Origin: CAZHGD01 sp964531735
GTDB lineage: Bacteria > Armatimonadota > UBA10988
Assembly (NCBI GenBank): GCA_964531735.1
Contig: CAZHGD010000120.1
Span: forward strand, 1-23,170
Direction of reading: 5' to 3'
DNA: 23,170 bases
The notes below the pieces were generated by a model, which saw nothing but the letters and a program-made list of their open reading frames with translations, was not told the origin of the DNA and made no database searches. This document shows, one piece after another, positions 1 to 8,059 of the stretch. The translations under genes and the position numbers were made by a program. Positions within the stretch are counted from its first letter, which is position 1, and each line of letters begins with the position of its first letter.

Positions 1-189
1 CTCCGCCTGGACGTCACCGACGCCGCCGGCCGCGCCCGCCGCGAACTGCGCCAGACGGTCTGGGTGGCGGCCGAGCCGGTGCGCACCGTGGTGCCCCTGA
101 GCGTCAACGATCCGCTGGGCGACTGGACGCTGACGGTAACGGACGTCAGCAGCGGGCAACAGGCGACGGCGAAGGTGGCGGTGAAGTAG
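1..189 (+). CDS. C-terminal fragment of a probable secreted protein with a beta-sandwich end domain
   Basis: The frame is open from base 1 and ends at TAG 187-189, giving 62 residues of a protein whose start lies outside the window. The visible part alternates hydrophobic and polar residues, with a charged stretch (DAAGRARREL) followed by a VPLSVNDPLGDWTLTVTD run and a short lysine-ending tail. This pattern, a proline/asparagine turn then W-x-L-x-V-x-D, is common in Ig-like or macroglobulin-like beta-sandwich domains that close large extracellular glycosidase-type proteins. That assignment is by resemblance only, because the catalytic part is not visible. It is read in the same direction as the downstream glycosidase-like gene but separated by about 300 bp with its own promoter-like signal. 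Confidence 0.6.
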   Translation, partial: LRLDVTDAAGRARRELRQTVWVAAEPVRTVVPLSVNDPLGDWTLTVTDVSSGQQATAKVAVK

Positions 190-231
190 GGCAGGGGCGG
201 CGTGTCTGCAACGGCGCCCGCTCCGGCGACC

Positions 232-368
232 CGTGGGATCGGCGTCTCGCCGGTCTGGCTTTGCCAGGCAGACGGCAGACGCAGCGCGACCATCTTGCGT
301 GGACGCAGCCGCCACTCACACCAGGCCGGAGTGTGCTGCCGACAGACCGGCGAGACGCCGGTCCCACG
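232..368. repeat. 26-bp inverted repeat flanking 85 bp (MITE-like or structured element)
   Basis: Bases 232-257 pair with 343-368 over 26 positions with a single G-T wobble (239/361). The arms contain GGCGTCTCGCC (241-251) and its complement GGCGAGACGCC (350-360). The 85-bp interior has no convincing gene. The arrangement would fit a small non-autonomous terminal-inverted-repeat element, or a long RNA stem downstream of the first gene. No target-site duplication was recognised. Confidence 0.7.
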
Positions 369-441
369 AGCAAGGGTCCATGCCCACGCTGGGCCCCACC
401 CCCGAAGGCCACCGTGGCACCTGGCCGCTACGGCCCATCGG

Positions 442-450
442 TGCTATGCT
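442..450 (+). promoter_or_regulatory. Extended -10 promoter for the beta-propeller gene
   Basis: TGCTATGCT is a TGn-extended -10 element with hexamer TATGCT at 445-450. Transcription would start near 457, about 31 nt before the ATG at 488. No good -35 box is visible at the usual distance, which is acceptable for an extended -10 promoter. The same 9-mer occurs on the minus strand in front of the Cascade operon. Confidence 0.4.
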
Positions 451-487
451 GCCGCCGCGCCCGTCTGGCGGCGCGGGAGCTGCCACC

Positions 488-1516
488 ATGTCCGCACGCG
501 CCTTCATCGACCGCTTGCAGCCGGCCCCGGTCGGCGGCGGTTTCGCCATGGACGACTACTGGGTCTGGTGCGGGTCGGCCATCCGCGGCGAGGACGGCCG
601 CTACCACCTGTTTGCCGCGCGCTGGCCGCGAACCTACCCGTTCTTCCTGGGCTACATGACCAACAGCGAAGTAGTCCGCGCCTCGGCCGACACGCCGGTC
701 GGCCCGTTCCGCTTCGAGGAAGTGGTCCTGCCGGCGCGGGGAGCGGCGTACTGGGACGGCATCCAGACGCACAACCCGACCATTCTACGGTGCGGCGACA
801 CCTATCTGCTCTACTACATCGGCGCCACGGTCGATGAGCCGAAGCCGACGGCCGAGATGCTCTGGCGCGGCGACGCCGGCAGCTCGCACCGCTGCTACGC
901 CAACATCCGCATCGGCCTGGCCACCGCGCCGTCGGTGTGCGGCCCCTGGACCCGGCGCGACGAGCCGGTGCTGCAACCGCGGCCGGGCAAATGGGACGGC
1001 ACCGTGGTGACCAACCCGGCGCCGTGCCTGCTGCCCGATGGGCGCGTGATGCTCTACTACCGCTCGAACACACCCGAGGGCCTGCGCATCGGCGCCGCGA
1101 TGGCCGCGCACTGGTCCGCGCCGTTCGAGCGCGTCGGCGATGACCCGGTGCTGGCGTCCACCGCCACCCACTTTGTCGAAGATCCGTTCGTCTGGCACGA
1201 GGACGGTCAGTTCCAGATGCTGGCCAAGGACATGACCGGCGACATCACCGGCGAGCGCCATGCCGGCGTACACTGCACGTCGCCGGACGGTCTGGCCTGG
1301 ACCGAACGCGGCAAGGCCTACTCGCGCACGGTGCACTGGAGCGACGGCAGCGTCACCACGCAAGGCTGCCTGGAGCGCCCGCAACTGCTCCTCGAGGACG
1401 GCCGGCCGACGCACCTCTACGCGGCCACCAGCAACGCGAAGGAGTCGTTCGCGGCACGCGCGACGGACTTCGACACCCAGGGCCGCACCTGGAACCTGGT
1501 GCTGCCGCTCGGGTAG
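488..1516 (+). CDS. Five-bladed beta-propeller glycoside hydrolase-like protein (GH43/GH117-type fold)
   Basis: 342 residues. The ATG at 488 was chosen over upstream in-frame starts because GGGAG lies 8 nt before it and homologous-looking sequence begins just after (DDYWVWCGSAIRGEDGRYHLF). The protein shows repeated propeller-blade signatures: an acidic start of a blade (MDDYWVW), HNPTIL..GDTYLLYY, NPAPCLLPDGRVMLYYRS, VEDPFVWHEDGQFQMLAKD and LERPQLLLEDGRPTHLY. Such blades, with acidic residues near blade starts, are typical of GH43, GH117 and related families acting on plant or algal oligosaccharides; the substrate cannot be told. No signal peptide is seen from this start, so it may act inside the cell, unlike the other glycosidases here. 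It stands alone between the inverted-repeat element and the CRISPR array. Confidence 0.75.
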   Translation: MSARAFIDRLQPAPVGGGFAMDDYWVWCGSAIRGEDGRYHLFAARWPRTYPFFLGYMTNSEVVRASADTPVGPFRFEEVVLPARGAAYWDGIQTHNPTILRCGDTYLLYYIGATVDEPKPTAEMLWRGDAGSSHRCYANIRIGLATAPSVCGPWTRRDEPVLQPRPGKWDGTVVTNPAPCLLPDGRVMLYYRSNTPEGLRIGAAMAAHWSAPFERVGDDPVLASTATHFVEDPFVWHEDGQFQMLAKDMTGDITGERHAGVHCTSPDGLAWTERGKAYSRTVHWSDGSVTTQGCLERPQLLLEDGRPTHLYAATSNAKESFAARATDFDTQGRTWNLVLPLG

Positions 1517-1559
1517 GTTCGGCGACGACCGAACCGCCGGCTGGGCCGCCCGCTGGACC

Positions 1560-1576
1560 GCGGGCGTCTCGCCCGC
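1560..1576. other. Short perfect hairpin after the beta-propeller gene
   Basis: GCGGGCG (1560-1566), TCT loop, CGCCCGC (1570-1576). It lies 43 bp after the stop of the preceding gene and could end its transcript, although no T-run follows. It contains the same GGCGTCTCGCC core as the inverted-repeat element at 232-368. The rest of 1517-1611 holds no gene. Confidence 0.4.
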
Positions 1577-1611
1577 ACCGACAGACGAACCGCCGGCGCC
1601 CCGGCGCCACC

Positions 1612-1639
1612 GGTCCACCCCCACGTGCGTGAAGACAAC
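1612..1639 (-). repeat. Degenerate leader-distal terminal repeat
   Basis: This repeat has AA instead of GG at 1632-1633, breaking the stem on one side. Decay of the last repeat marks the old, leader-distal end and supports the leader being at 5239-5331. Confidence 0.9.
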
Positions 1640-1944
1640 GCCGCGCTGAAGACCATGTTCGGCGCCGACGCCGGTCCACCCCCACGTGCGTGGGGACAAC
1701 AGCCGGCACCGTGCGGTCGCGTTGCGGTGCCGCGGTCCACCCCCACGTGCGTGGGGACAACTCGATGAACCCGTGGCTGCGCGCCGCCGCCTTCGGTCCA
1801 CCCCCACGTGCGTGGGGACAACCAGGTCGCGGGTCCGTGGCCGCGCATGGCCGGCGGTCCACCCCCACGTGCGTGGGGACAACGTCACCGCCACGGTGAT
1901 CTCGTTGAACCGCCACGGTCCACCCCCACGTGCGTGGGGACAAC

Positions 1945-2038
1945 TGCGACTGGGGCAAAAAGGACGATTTCACGGTCGGTCCACCCCTACGTGCGTGGGG
2001 ACAACGCGCTCACGCGAACTACTGGATCGAATCGTTGC
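1945..2038 (-). repeat. Duplicated two-spacer block, copy 1
   Basis: Spacer 1945-1977, the variant repeat 1978-2005 (T at 1988) and spacer 2006-2038 are identical to 2738-2831. The spacers on either side of the two copies differ. Offset is 793 bp, exactly 13 units. Confidence 0.97.
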
Positions 2039-2737
2039 GGTCCACCCCCACGTGCGTGGGGACAACGCGCAGTCGGCATCGCGGTCGATCCAGCGCGACG
2101 GTCCACCCCCACGTGCGTGGGGACAACAACCTGCCGCGCGGCGTACCGCTCGAGCCCGGGGGTCCACCCCCACGTGCGTGGGGACAACGGCGATAGCCTC
2201 GTCGCTCATCCCTCACCACCCGGTCCACCCCCACGTGCGTGGGGACAACGTCGTAGCGTTGGACAACGGCCTCGCGGTGCTCGGTCCACCCCCACGTGCG
2301 TGGGGACAACGGCGCCGGAACCGGCAGCCCGCTGACCCTGGAGGGTCCACCCCCACGTGCGTGGGGACAACGAACACGCGCTCAGGTAGCGCCTGCCGCG
2401 CCGCGGTCCACCCCCACGTGCGTGGGGACAACTGCTGGATGTGAGCGAATGGGACGGCGACGATGGGTCCACCCCCACGTGCGTGGGGACAACCCAATCG
2501 TTACGAATTTCGGACATTGGGCGACCGGTCCACCCCCACGTGCGTGGGGACAACGTGATCTGGTCCATCGCGGCCTTGCCGCCGGCGGGTCCACCCCCAC
2601 GTGCGTGGGGACAACGTCTCAGCTCCGACGATGTACAGCCACGTCGGCGGTCCACCCCCACGTGCGTGGGGACAACCCGAGCGTCCGACATTGCCACCAC
2701 GGCCGCCAGGGTCCACCCCCACGTGCGTGGGGACAAC

Positions 2738-2831
2738 TGCGACTGGGGCAAAAAGGACGATTTCACGGTCGGTCCACCCCTACGTGCGTGGGGACAACGC
2801 GCTCACGCGAACTACTGGATCGAATCGTTGC
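2738..2831 (-). repeat. Duplicated two-spacer block, copy 2
   Basis: Second copy of the spacer-repeat-spacer block seen at 1945-2038, including the same rare T in the repeat (2781). Sharing of the variant repeat shows a copied segment rather than two independent acquisitions. Confidence 0.97.
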
Positions 2832-5238
2832 GGTCCACCCCCACGTGCGTGGGGACAACCGCACCCTCGTCATGCGGTACCACGTCTGCCCAGGTCCACC
2901 CCCACGTGCGTGGGGACAACCCAGCACGTTCCAGCGGTACAGCGAGCTGAGGCGGTCCACCCCCACGTGCGTGGGGACAACGCGAACCGCGACCTGTTCG
3001 CAAACGGCGCTATGGGTCCACCCCCACGTGCGTGGGGACAACCCCGCCTTCGGCAGGATGATCGGCTGGGGCGGCGGTCCACCCCCACGTGCGTGGGGAC
3101 AACATGACCAAAGACCAGTTGCACGCGCGCATGGAGGGTCCACCCCCACGTGCGTGGGGACAACCGGCTCTTCAAGCTCGAACGTGCCGCAGGTCAGGGT
3201 CCACCCCCACGTGCGTGGGGACAACCGGTCACCTCACGAGACGGTCAGCGCCGGGCTGGGTCCACCCCCACGTGCGTGGGGACAACCTTCGCTGTTCATC
3301 AAGCAGAGAACCCCGTCGAGGTCCACCCCCACGTGCGTGGGGACAACAAGCGTTCAGCGTCGGCTTTCGCGCTCTCGAGGGGTCCACCCCCACGTGCGTG
3401 GGGACAACGATGCCGTGGTCGCCGTCCGTCTCGACCGGCTGGGTCCACCCCCACGTGCGTGGGGACAACGGCATCCGCGGCGGTCTTGTTGCCCTCGCGC
3501 GCGGTCCACCCCCACGTGCGTGGGGACAACGCCCGGGCGCTGGGCGACGTGAAGCTGCGCCTGGGTCCACCCCCACGTGCGTGGGGACAACGGGAACCCC
3601 ATCAGCCACTCGACCCACGTCGGGGGTCCACCCCCACGTGCGTGGGGACAACATGGTCAGCAAGCACCAGGTGACGGTCAAGCTCGGTCCACCCCCACGT
3701 GCGTGGGGACAACATGCTGCCCTACATCCAGTGGCACGAGGGCTGCGGTCCACCCCCACGTGCGTGGGGACAACGCCACCTACAAGGACGCCAACGGTAC
3801 CACGCTCGGTCCACCCCCACGTGCGTGGGGACAACGATGAGCCTCCTACGCCGCTCCTGAAGCGGCGGGGTCCACCCCCACGTGCGTGGGGACAACCAGT
3901 CGTTCTCCGCGCCCGACTCTGCCCGACCCGGTCCACCCCCACGTGCGTGGGGACAACCCGCCGTGGACGTACGCCGCGTCGCACGTCGGAGGTCCACCCC
4001 CACGTGCGTGGGGACAACAGCGCTCGCGGTGGCCGCCGCGAGCGCGGTCGTGGTCCACCCCCACGTGCGTGGGGACAACAGCCCGGTCGGCGTCCCTGGC
4101 CTCCCTGGCAGCGGTCCACCCCCACGTGCGTGGGGACAACGGTGGAGAAGCCCTTCAGCCAACTGCTGTTCTCGGTCCACCCCCACGTGCGTGGGGACAA
4201 CCTGGTCGGGCTCATGGCCTGCCTCGCGCTCGGCGGTCCACCCCCACGTGCGTGGGGACAACCTCATCTGGAGCCACTCGCCGCCCCCGGTGCCCGGTCC
4301 ACCCCCACGTGCGTGGGGACAACACGCCGAACCCGTACTGGTAGTACCCGGTGATCGGTCCACCCCCACGTGCGTGGGGACAACCCAGACGATCAGCCCA
4401 TCCTCGGTCTCGCGCAGGGTCCACCCCCACGTGCGTGGGGACAACACCCATCCGAGCTAGCGGCCATCACGGACGCCAGGTCCACCCCCACGTGCGTGGG
4501 GACAACGGCGATGCCACCAACTGGCCCGACTTCCAGACCGGTCCACCCCCACGTGCGTGGGGACAACCGCCCGTCGGGCCAACCGGCGCTCATCCGACGG
4601 GGTCCACCCCCACGTGCGTGGGGACAACCTGCCGCACCTGCACCCGGCGCAGCGGGCCATCGGTCCACCCCCACGTGCGTGGGGACAACAACGACCCGGA
4701 GGTGCTGTGCTCCTCGTGGCAGGGTCCACCCCCACGTGCGTGGGGACAACGTTGATGTGCAGCGGCGGCGTGTACTTGGCCGCGGTCCACCCCCACGTGC
4801 GTGGGGACAACCTATCCTTTGCACCACCCCACCTAGCCGATGGCGGTCCACCCCCACGTGCGTGGGGACAACTGAGCTACCCGCGGGGTGGCCGTGACCG
4901 CGACCGGTCCACCCCCACGTGCGTGGGGACAACCCGTCGAGTGCCAAGCGCAGTTTCGCCTGCCGCGGTCCACCCCCACGTGCGTGGGGACAACGTCGGC
5001 GGTCGGGAGTCGCTACCACAAGGCCGGGGTCCACCCCCACGTGCGTGGGGACAACAGCCGGAGTGGCGGGACGCCGTGCTGGCCACGAGGTCCACCCCCA
5101 CGTGCGTGGGGACAACCGCCCGCGAGGTCAGCGGCATGATCCGCCGCGGGGTCCACCCCCACGTGCGTGGGGACAACGCCGCAGGTCAACTCCCAGGACC
5201 GTCCGCACTCGGTCCACCCCCACGTGCGTGGGGACAAC

Positions 5239-5331
5239 CCTATACCATTTGTTTGCACTCCTGGCACGGGATCTACAGCGCGCTCGGACCGTTGGTGGGT
5301 GTTTCGACCGGTGCGACCGGGCTCCTCCGGG
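5239..5331 (-). promoter_or_regulatory. CRISPR leader
   Basis: These 93 bp separate the cas2 stop from the first repeat. The part touching the repeat is AT-richer than its surroundings and on the minus strand contains TGGTATAGG (5247-5239), an extended -10-like element directly against the repeat. If used, it would start transcription a few bases inside the first repeat. No clear IHF consensus or -35 box is seen. Location between cas2 and the non-degenerate end of the array is the strongest evidence for leader identity. Confidence 0.7.
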
Positions 5332-5631
5332 TCACCGGCGTTTGTGTTTCTCCTTGGTCCGAATGCGCACCAGTTGCACGCCCTCCTGGTCGATGATGTC
5401 GCGCGAGGTGTCGCCGTGAGTGCGGATCTCGAACTTCTGTTCGTTCCGCGCGCCGATGATCAGCAGTGCCGGCACCGGCGGGCCCTGCTGCGTCACGCGC
5501 TCCCACAGCTTGTCGCGCACCATGGCCGACAGGTTGCCCACGAAGACACCGACATGCGGCTCGATCAGCCAGCGGCTCAGCTCGCCGCGCAGGCCGCGCG
5601 GCGCCTTCTCCACCACCAGCACGGTCACCAT
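5332..5631 (-). CDS. cas2: CRISPR-associated endoribonuclease-fold protein Cas2, type I-E
   Basis: 99 residues, ATG start at 5631 with GAGGAGGTG just upstream. Cas2 forms the dimeric core of the Cas1-Cas2 integrase that inserts new spacers at the leader-repeat junction. The sequence aligns well by eye with E. coli Cas2: MVTVLVVEKAPRGLRGELSR, then WLIEPHVGVFVGNLSAMVRDKLWERV, matching the E. coli [22 protein letters not shown] region. Its length is close to the 94 residues of the E. coli protein. The C-terminus is strongly basic (RTKEKHKRR). It is the last gene of the operon, 13 bp behind cas1, and faces the leader and array on the same strand. Confidence 0.97.
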   Translation of the reverse strand: MVTVLVVEKAPRGLRGELSRWLIEPHVGVFVGNLSAMVRDKLWERVTQQGPPVPALLIIGARNEQKFEIRTHGDTSRDIIDQEGVQLVRIRTKEKHKRR

Positions 5632-5644
5632 GACGCACCTCCTC

Positions 5645-6595
5645 TCAGGCCTCCGGCGCCGGGTCGGTCTCGGTGCCGGGCGGTGGCGTCCAGAGCGGCA
5701 GCGGTTCGCCCGGGTCGGCGTCGATCTCCTCGGCGGCCCGTTCGTCGTCGGCATCCAGCGGGCCCATCAGGCGCTCGATATCCGGCAGGATGCGCTCCAG
5801 CAGTTTCACTTCGCGAAACAGATCGCGACAGGCCAGGCGCGTCGCGCGGGCCACGTTGCCGTCGGCCGGCGGTTCGGCGGCGATGATGAAGGCCACCGGG
5901 ATGGTCACCTCGCACTTGTCCAGGTCGGCGATGTCGAGCACGAACGAGCGCTGGGAGCCGGTGTGGATGTAGCCCAGACCGGCGCTGTAGCCGGCGGCCA
6001 CAATGGCGGCGTGGCAGAGGCCGTAGAGGCAGGCGTTGGCGGCCGACAGGGCCTGGTTGGGCCCGTCGCCGGCCGACCACTGCCGCCGGTCGTAGCTGCG
6101 GCCGTGCCACTCGACCCCGTACTCGCGGCTGAGCCGCTGGTAAGCGTCGCGCACGCGGTAGCCCTCCATGCCGCGCAGTTGCTCGATGGTGTAGTGCGCC
6201 GGCGGCACCTCCTCGAAGCGGATGGCATACATCCGGCGGACGACCTGCAGGCGCAGGTCGGGCTGACTGGCCAGCCGCGCCTGCTGTTGCAGCCGGGCGG
6301 CGCTCTGGGTGCCGCCGAGGCCGTGGGCGTAGAAGCGGACGCCTTCTTCGCCACACCACACGGCGAGGCAGTTGTTGTCGGCCAGGGCGACCACGGCGTC
6401 GTGGGTGATGACGCAGCCGGGTCCCAGCAGCAGGCAGCACGAGGCCGCCGCGGGCAGCGGCGTCTCGCCGGCCTCGGTCCAGAAGCTGACCGAGGCCTGA
6501 TGGCGGTCGATGCGGGCGTGTTCCAGGTAGATGAACGTGGTGCAGTCGCGGAACTTGGGCAGTTGGTGCAGGTCGTCGATGGCGGCACGCAGCAT
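5645..6595 (-). CDS. cas1: CRISPR-associated integrase Cas1, type I-E
   Basis: 316 residues (E. coli Cas1 has 305). The ATG at 6595 is preceded by AGGAGGTG, and the conserved sequence begins soon after; the upstream in-frame extension is not conserved-looking. Cas1 catalyses the strand-transfer reactions of spacer integration together with Cas2. The metal-binding residues of the family are visible: E144 in LRGMEGYRVRDAY, H211 in GYIHTGS and D221/D224 in FVLDIADLDK, corresponding to E. coli E141, H208 and D218/D221. NQALSAANACLYG also matches the E. coli segment. The last ~40 residues are acidic and proline-rich and look unconserved. A 143-bp gap containing a strong hairpin separates it from cas6e, larger than any other space within the operon. 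Confidence 0.97.
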   Translation of the reverse strand: MLRAAIDDLHQLPKFRDCTTFIYLEHARIDRHQASVSFWTEAGETPLPAAASCCLLLGPGCVITHDAVVALADNNCLAVWCGEEGVRFYAHGLGGTQSAARLQQQARLASQPDLRLQVVRRMYAIRFEEVPPAHYTIEQLRGMEGYRVRDAYQRLSREYGVEWHGRSYDRRQWSAGDGPNQALSAANACLYGLCHAAIVAAGYSAGLGYIHTGSQRSFVLDIADLDKCEVTIPVAFIIAAEPPADGNVARATRLACRDLFREVKLLERILPDIERLMGPLDADDERAAEEIDADPGEPLPLWTPPPGTETDPAPEA

Positions 6596-6623
6596 GGCCC
6601 ACCTCCTCTGGTGCGCAGGGCTG

Positions 6624-6657
6624 GCCCGGAGGCGCGGGTCGCGCGGCGCCTCCGGGC
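6624..6657 (-). other. Perfect 12-bp stem-loop between cas6e and cas1
   Basis: GCCCGGAGGCGC (6624-6635) and GCGCCTCCGGGC (6646-6657) are exact complements around a 10-nt loop. It lies in the only long gap of the cse1-cas2 run. There is no T-run after it on the minus strand, so it is not a classical intrinsic terminator. It could act as an attenuator, an mRNA processing or stability element separating interference from adaptation genes. Confidence 0.7.
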
Positions 6658-6738
6658 GGTTGACGTCCTGGTTGTCAAGGTGCCCTGCGGCGGGCGGCAC
6701 GAGGCGGCCCGCCGGACGAACGGGCGCGTTCGCCGCGC

Positions 6739-7389
6739 TCAGGCCGGAGCGAGCGAGAGCAGGCCGCAGCCGAAGGCCTTGGCCGGCCCGATGCCCGCGC
6801 AGACCGCGGCGAGGAGGCGCGCGGGGTCGGTGACCAGCAGGTGACCGTCGAAGTCGACGGCGCGGCAACTGATCGTCGCCGCTGCCTTGCGGCCGGTGAG
6901 CAGACCGCGATCGCTGACGGTCACCGCCGGCAGGTCGCGTTCATCGGGTTCGTCGCCCAGGCGCCAGCGCTGGCGGTCCGGCAGCTGGAAGCCGGCGTCG
7001 GCGGCCCGGTGGTCGAGCCAGGCCAACTGCTCGGGCAGCGTGCGCAAGTCCACGCGCTTGCCGGTCGCCTTGGCCCGCTTGGTGGGGTTGCCGCGCAGGC
7101 GGAAGCGGAGGCGCGCGCCGGCCGGCACGGCCAGCGTGAACTCCTTCACTTCGGGCGGGCGGGCCGTGGTCAGCGGCGCGGCGCGCGGCCAGCGCGGCGC
7201 GGTCAGGCTCTGCACCAACAGCAGGGCCAGCCCCTCGCGCGGCTCTGGCTCCAGCCGATAGAGCACGCCGGCCTCGGTCCGGCGCGCGTCGAAGGCGTCC
7301 TGGATGAGCTGGTGCAGCCGATAGGACGAGTTGACCGCGGCGAACACCGGCGGTTGGGTCAGGTCAAGCCACAGACGGCTCAGATACAC
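6739..7389 (-). CDS. cas6e: pre-crRNA endoribonuclease Cas6e (CasE/Cse3)
   Basis: 216 residues with a GTG start at 7389, preceded by GGGAGGTG. Cas6e cuts the repeat at the base of its stem and stays bound to the crRNA 3' hairpin as a Cascade subunit. Family features seen: N-terminal MYLSRLWLDL strand, Y23 and H26 in SSYRLHQLIQDAF (same numbering as the catalytic pair of Thermus thermophilus Cse3), LRFRLRGNPTK in the middle, and the C-terminal glycine-rich loop GIGPAKAFGCGLLSLAP, nearly identical to E. coli CasE. Its first 26 bp overlap the end of cas5e, indicating translational coupling. Its expected substrate is the stem CCCCACG/CGTGGGG of the adjacent array and perhaps the repeat-like hairpins at 11901-11990. 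Confidence 0.96.
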   Translation of the reverse strand: MYLSRLWLDLTQPPVFAAVNSSYRLHQLIQDAFDARRTEAGVLYRLEPEPREGLALLLVQSLTAPRWPRAAPLTTARPPEVKEFTLAVPAGARLRFRLRGNPTKRAKATGKRVDLRTLPEQLAWLDHRAADAGFQLPDRQRWRLGDEPDERDLPAVTVSDRGLLTGRKAAATISCRAVDFDGHLLVTDPARLLAAVCAGIGPAKAFGCGLLSLAPA

Positions 7390-8059
7390 CGCACACCTCC
7401 CCTCTGTGCCGCGGCGGACACGGACGTTGGTCGTGGCGCACGAGGCGCAGACTGAACCGCCGGTCGCCGTTGGCGAACGATAGCGGCACGTCGGCGCGGG
7501 TCAGGCCCGGCTCACCCGGCCCGCATTCCCACTCGAACTCGAGCTCGGCGGGCGGTCTGGTGTGCGCTCGGCCCAGCCAGCCGCACTCGCTCACGGCGGC
7601 TTCGAGCGAGGCCATCACGACACCGTCGCCAAGCCAGACCGGCGCCCCGGGCACGTGGCCCTTGCGACCCAGGTACAAGGGCCAGACGGGCGCCAGAAGC
7701 GCGGTGTGTACCTGGGTGAGCAGTTCGTGGTCCGCGCTCTCCAGGCCGACCAGGAAACAGGCGTCGGCCAGGTAGTGCCGCCACGACTGCACGTTGCCGC
7801 TGCCGCTGCCTTTGGCGCGCGGCACGTCACGCGCGGTCTGGTAGTCGGTCTGCAGGACTCCGGGCTGGTCCGCTCGGGCGGCCATGCGCAGCGCCGCCAG
7901 ATCGTCCAGCGGCGCACTGCGCGGCCGGCCGAGCGCGGCGCAGAGCAGGCCGATCACCCCGCTCTTGGACGGGAAGCGCTCGGTGTCGCGGTCGTCGAAG
8001 CGGCTCTGCGTGCCCCACGATTGCATGGGGCCGTCGAGCCGCAGGAGCAGCACAGCCAT
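7364..8059 (-). CDS. cas5e: Cascade subunit Cas5e (CasD)
   Basis: 231 residues. The ATG at 8059 is favoured over a GTG one codon upstream because AGGAG lies 7 nt before it; the A of the cas7e stop TGA is also the A of this ATG. Cas5e caps the Cas7 backbone and binds the 5' handle of the crRNA. The N-terminus MAVLLLRLDGPMQSWGTQSRF and the following ERFPSKSGVIGLLCAALG match the E. coli CasD pattern (LRLAGPMQAWG and GRFPTRSGLLGLLGACLG). The segment LQTDYQTARDVPRAKGSGSG and LYLGRKGHVP are also typical. The end overlaps cas6e by 26 bp. No oddities. Confidence 0.95.
   Translation of the reverse strand: MAVLLLRLDGPMQSWGTQSRFDDRDTERFPSKSGVIGLLCAALGRPRSAPLDDLAALRMAARADQPGVLQTDYQTARDVPRAKGSGSGNVQSWRHYLADACFLVGLESADHELLTQVHTALLAPVWPLYLGRKGHVPGAPVWLGDGVVMASLEAAVSECGWLGRAHTRPPAELEFEWECGPGEPGLTRADVPLSFANGDRRFSLRLVRHDQRPCPPRHRGEVCGVSEPSVA

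Larger units (their letters stand above)
1612..5238 (-). CRISPR. Type I-E CRISPR array, 60 repeats and 59 spacers
   Basis: A 28-bp repeat recurs from 1612 to 5238 at an invariant 61-bp period, so every spacer is 33 bp. On the transcribed (minus) strand the repeat starts GTTGTCCCC, has a CCCCACG/CGTGGGG stem and ends GTGGACC, which matches the type I-E repeat class. Cutting at the stem base would leave an 8-nt 5' handle GUGGACCN. Orientation is set by the leader and cas2 on the right, and by repeat decay on the left. Variant repeats are the terminal one (1612-1639) and the two at 1978 and 2771 (C to T at 1988 and 2781). All long ORFs across the region are artefacts of the period. Confidence 0.99.

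Noticed and set aside
1686..5419. Many long ORFs on both strands through 1600-5400 encoding repeats such as STPTCVGTT or VHPHVRGDN
   Set aside because: They are translations of the CRISPR repeat in different frames. The 61-bp period with no in-frame stop creates them; the spacers are unrelated to each other.
5420..6844. 474-aa plus-strand ORF opposite cas1 and cas6e
   Set aside because: Antisense shadow of GC-rich genes; the minus strand carries clear Cas1 catalytic motifs and ribosome sites, while the plus-strand product is low-complexity and Ala/Gly/Val-rich.
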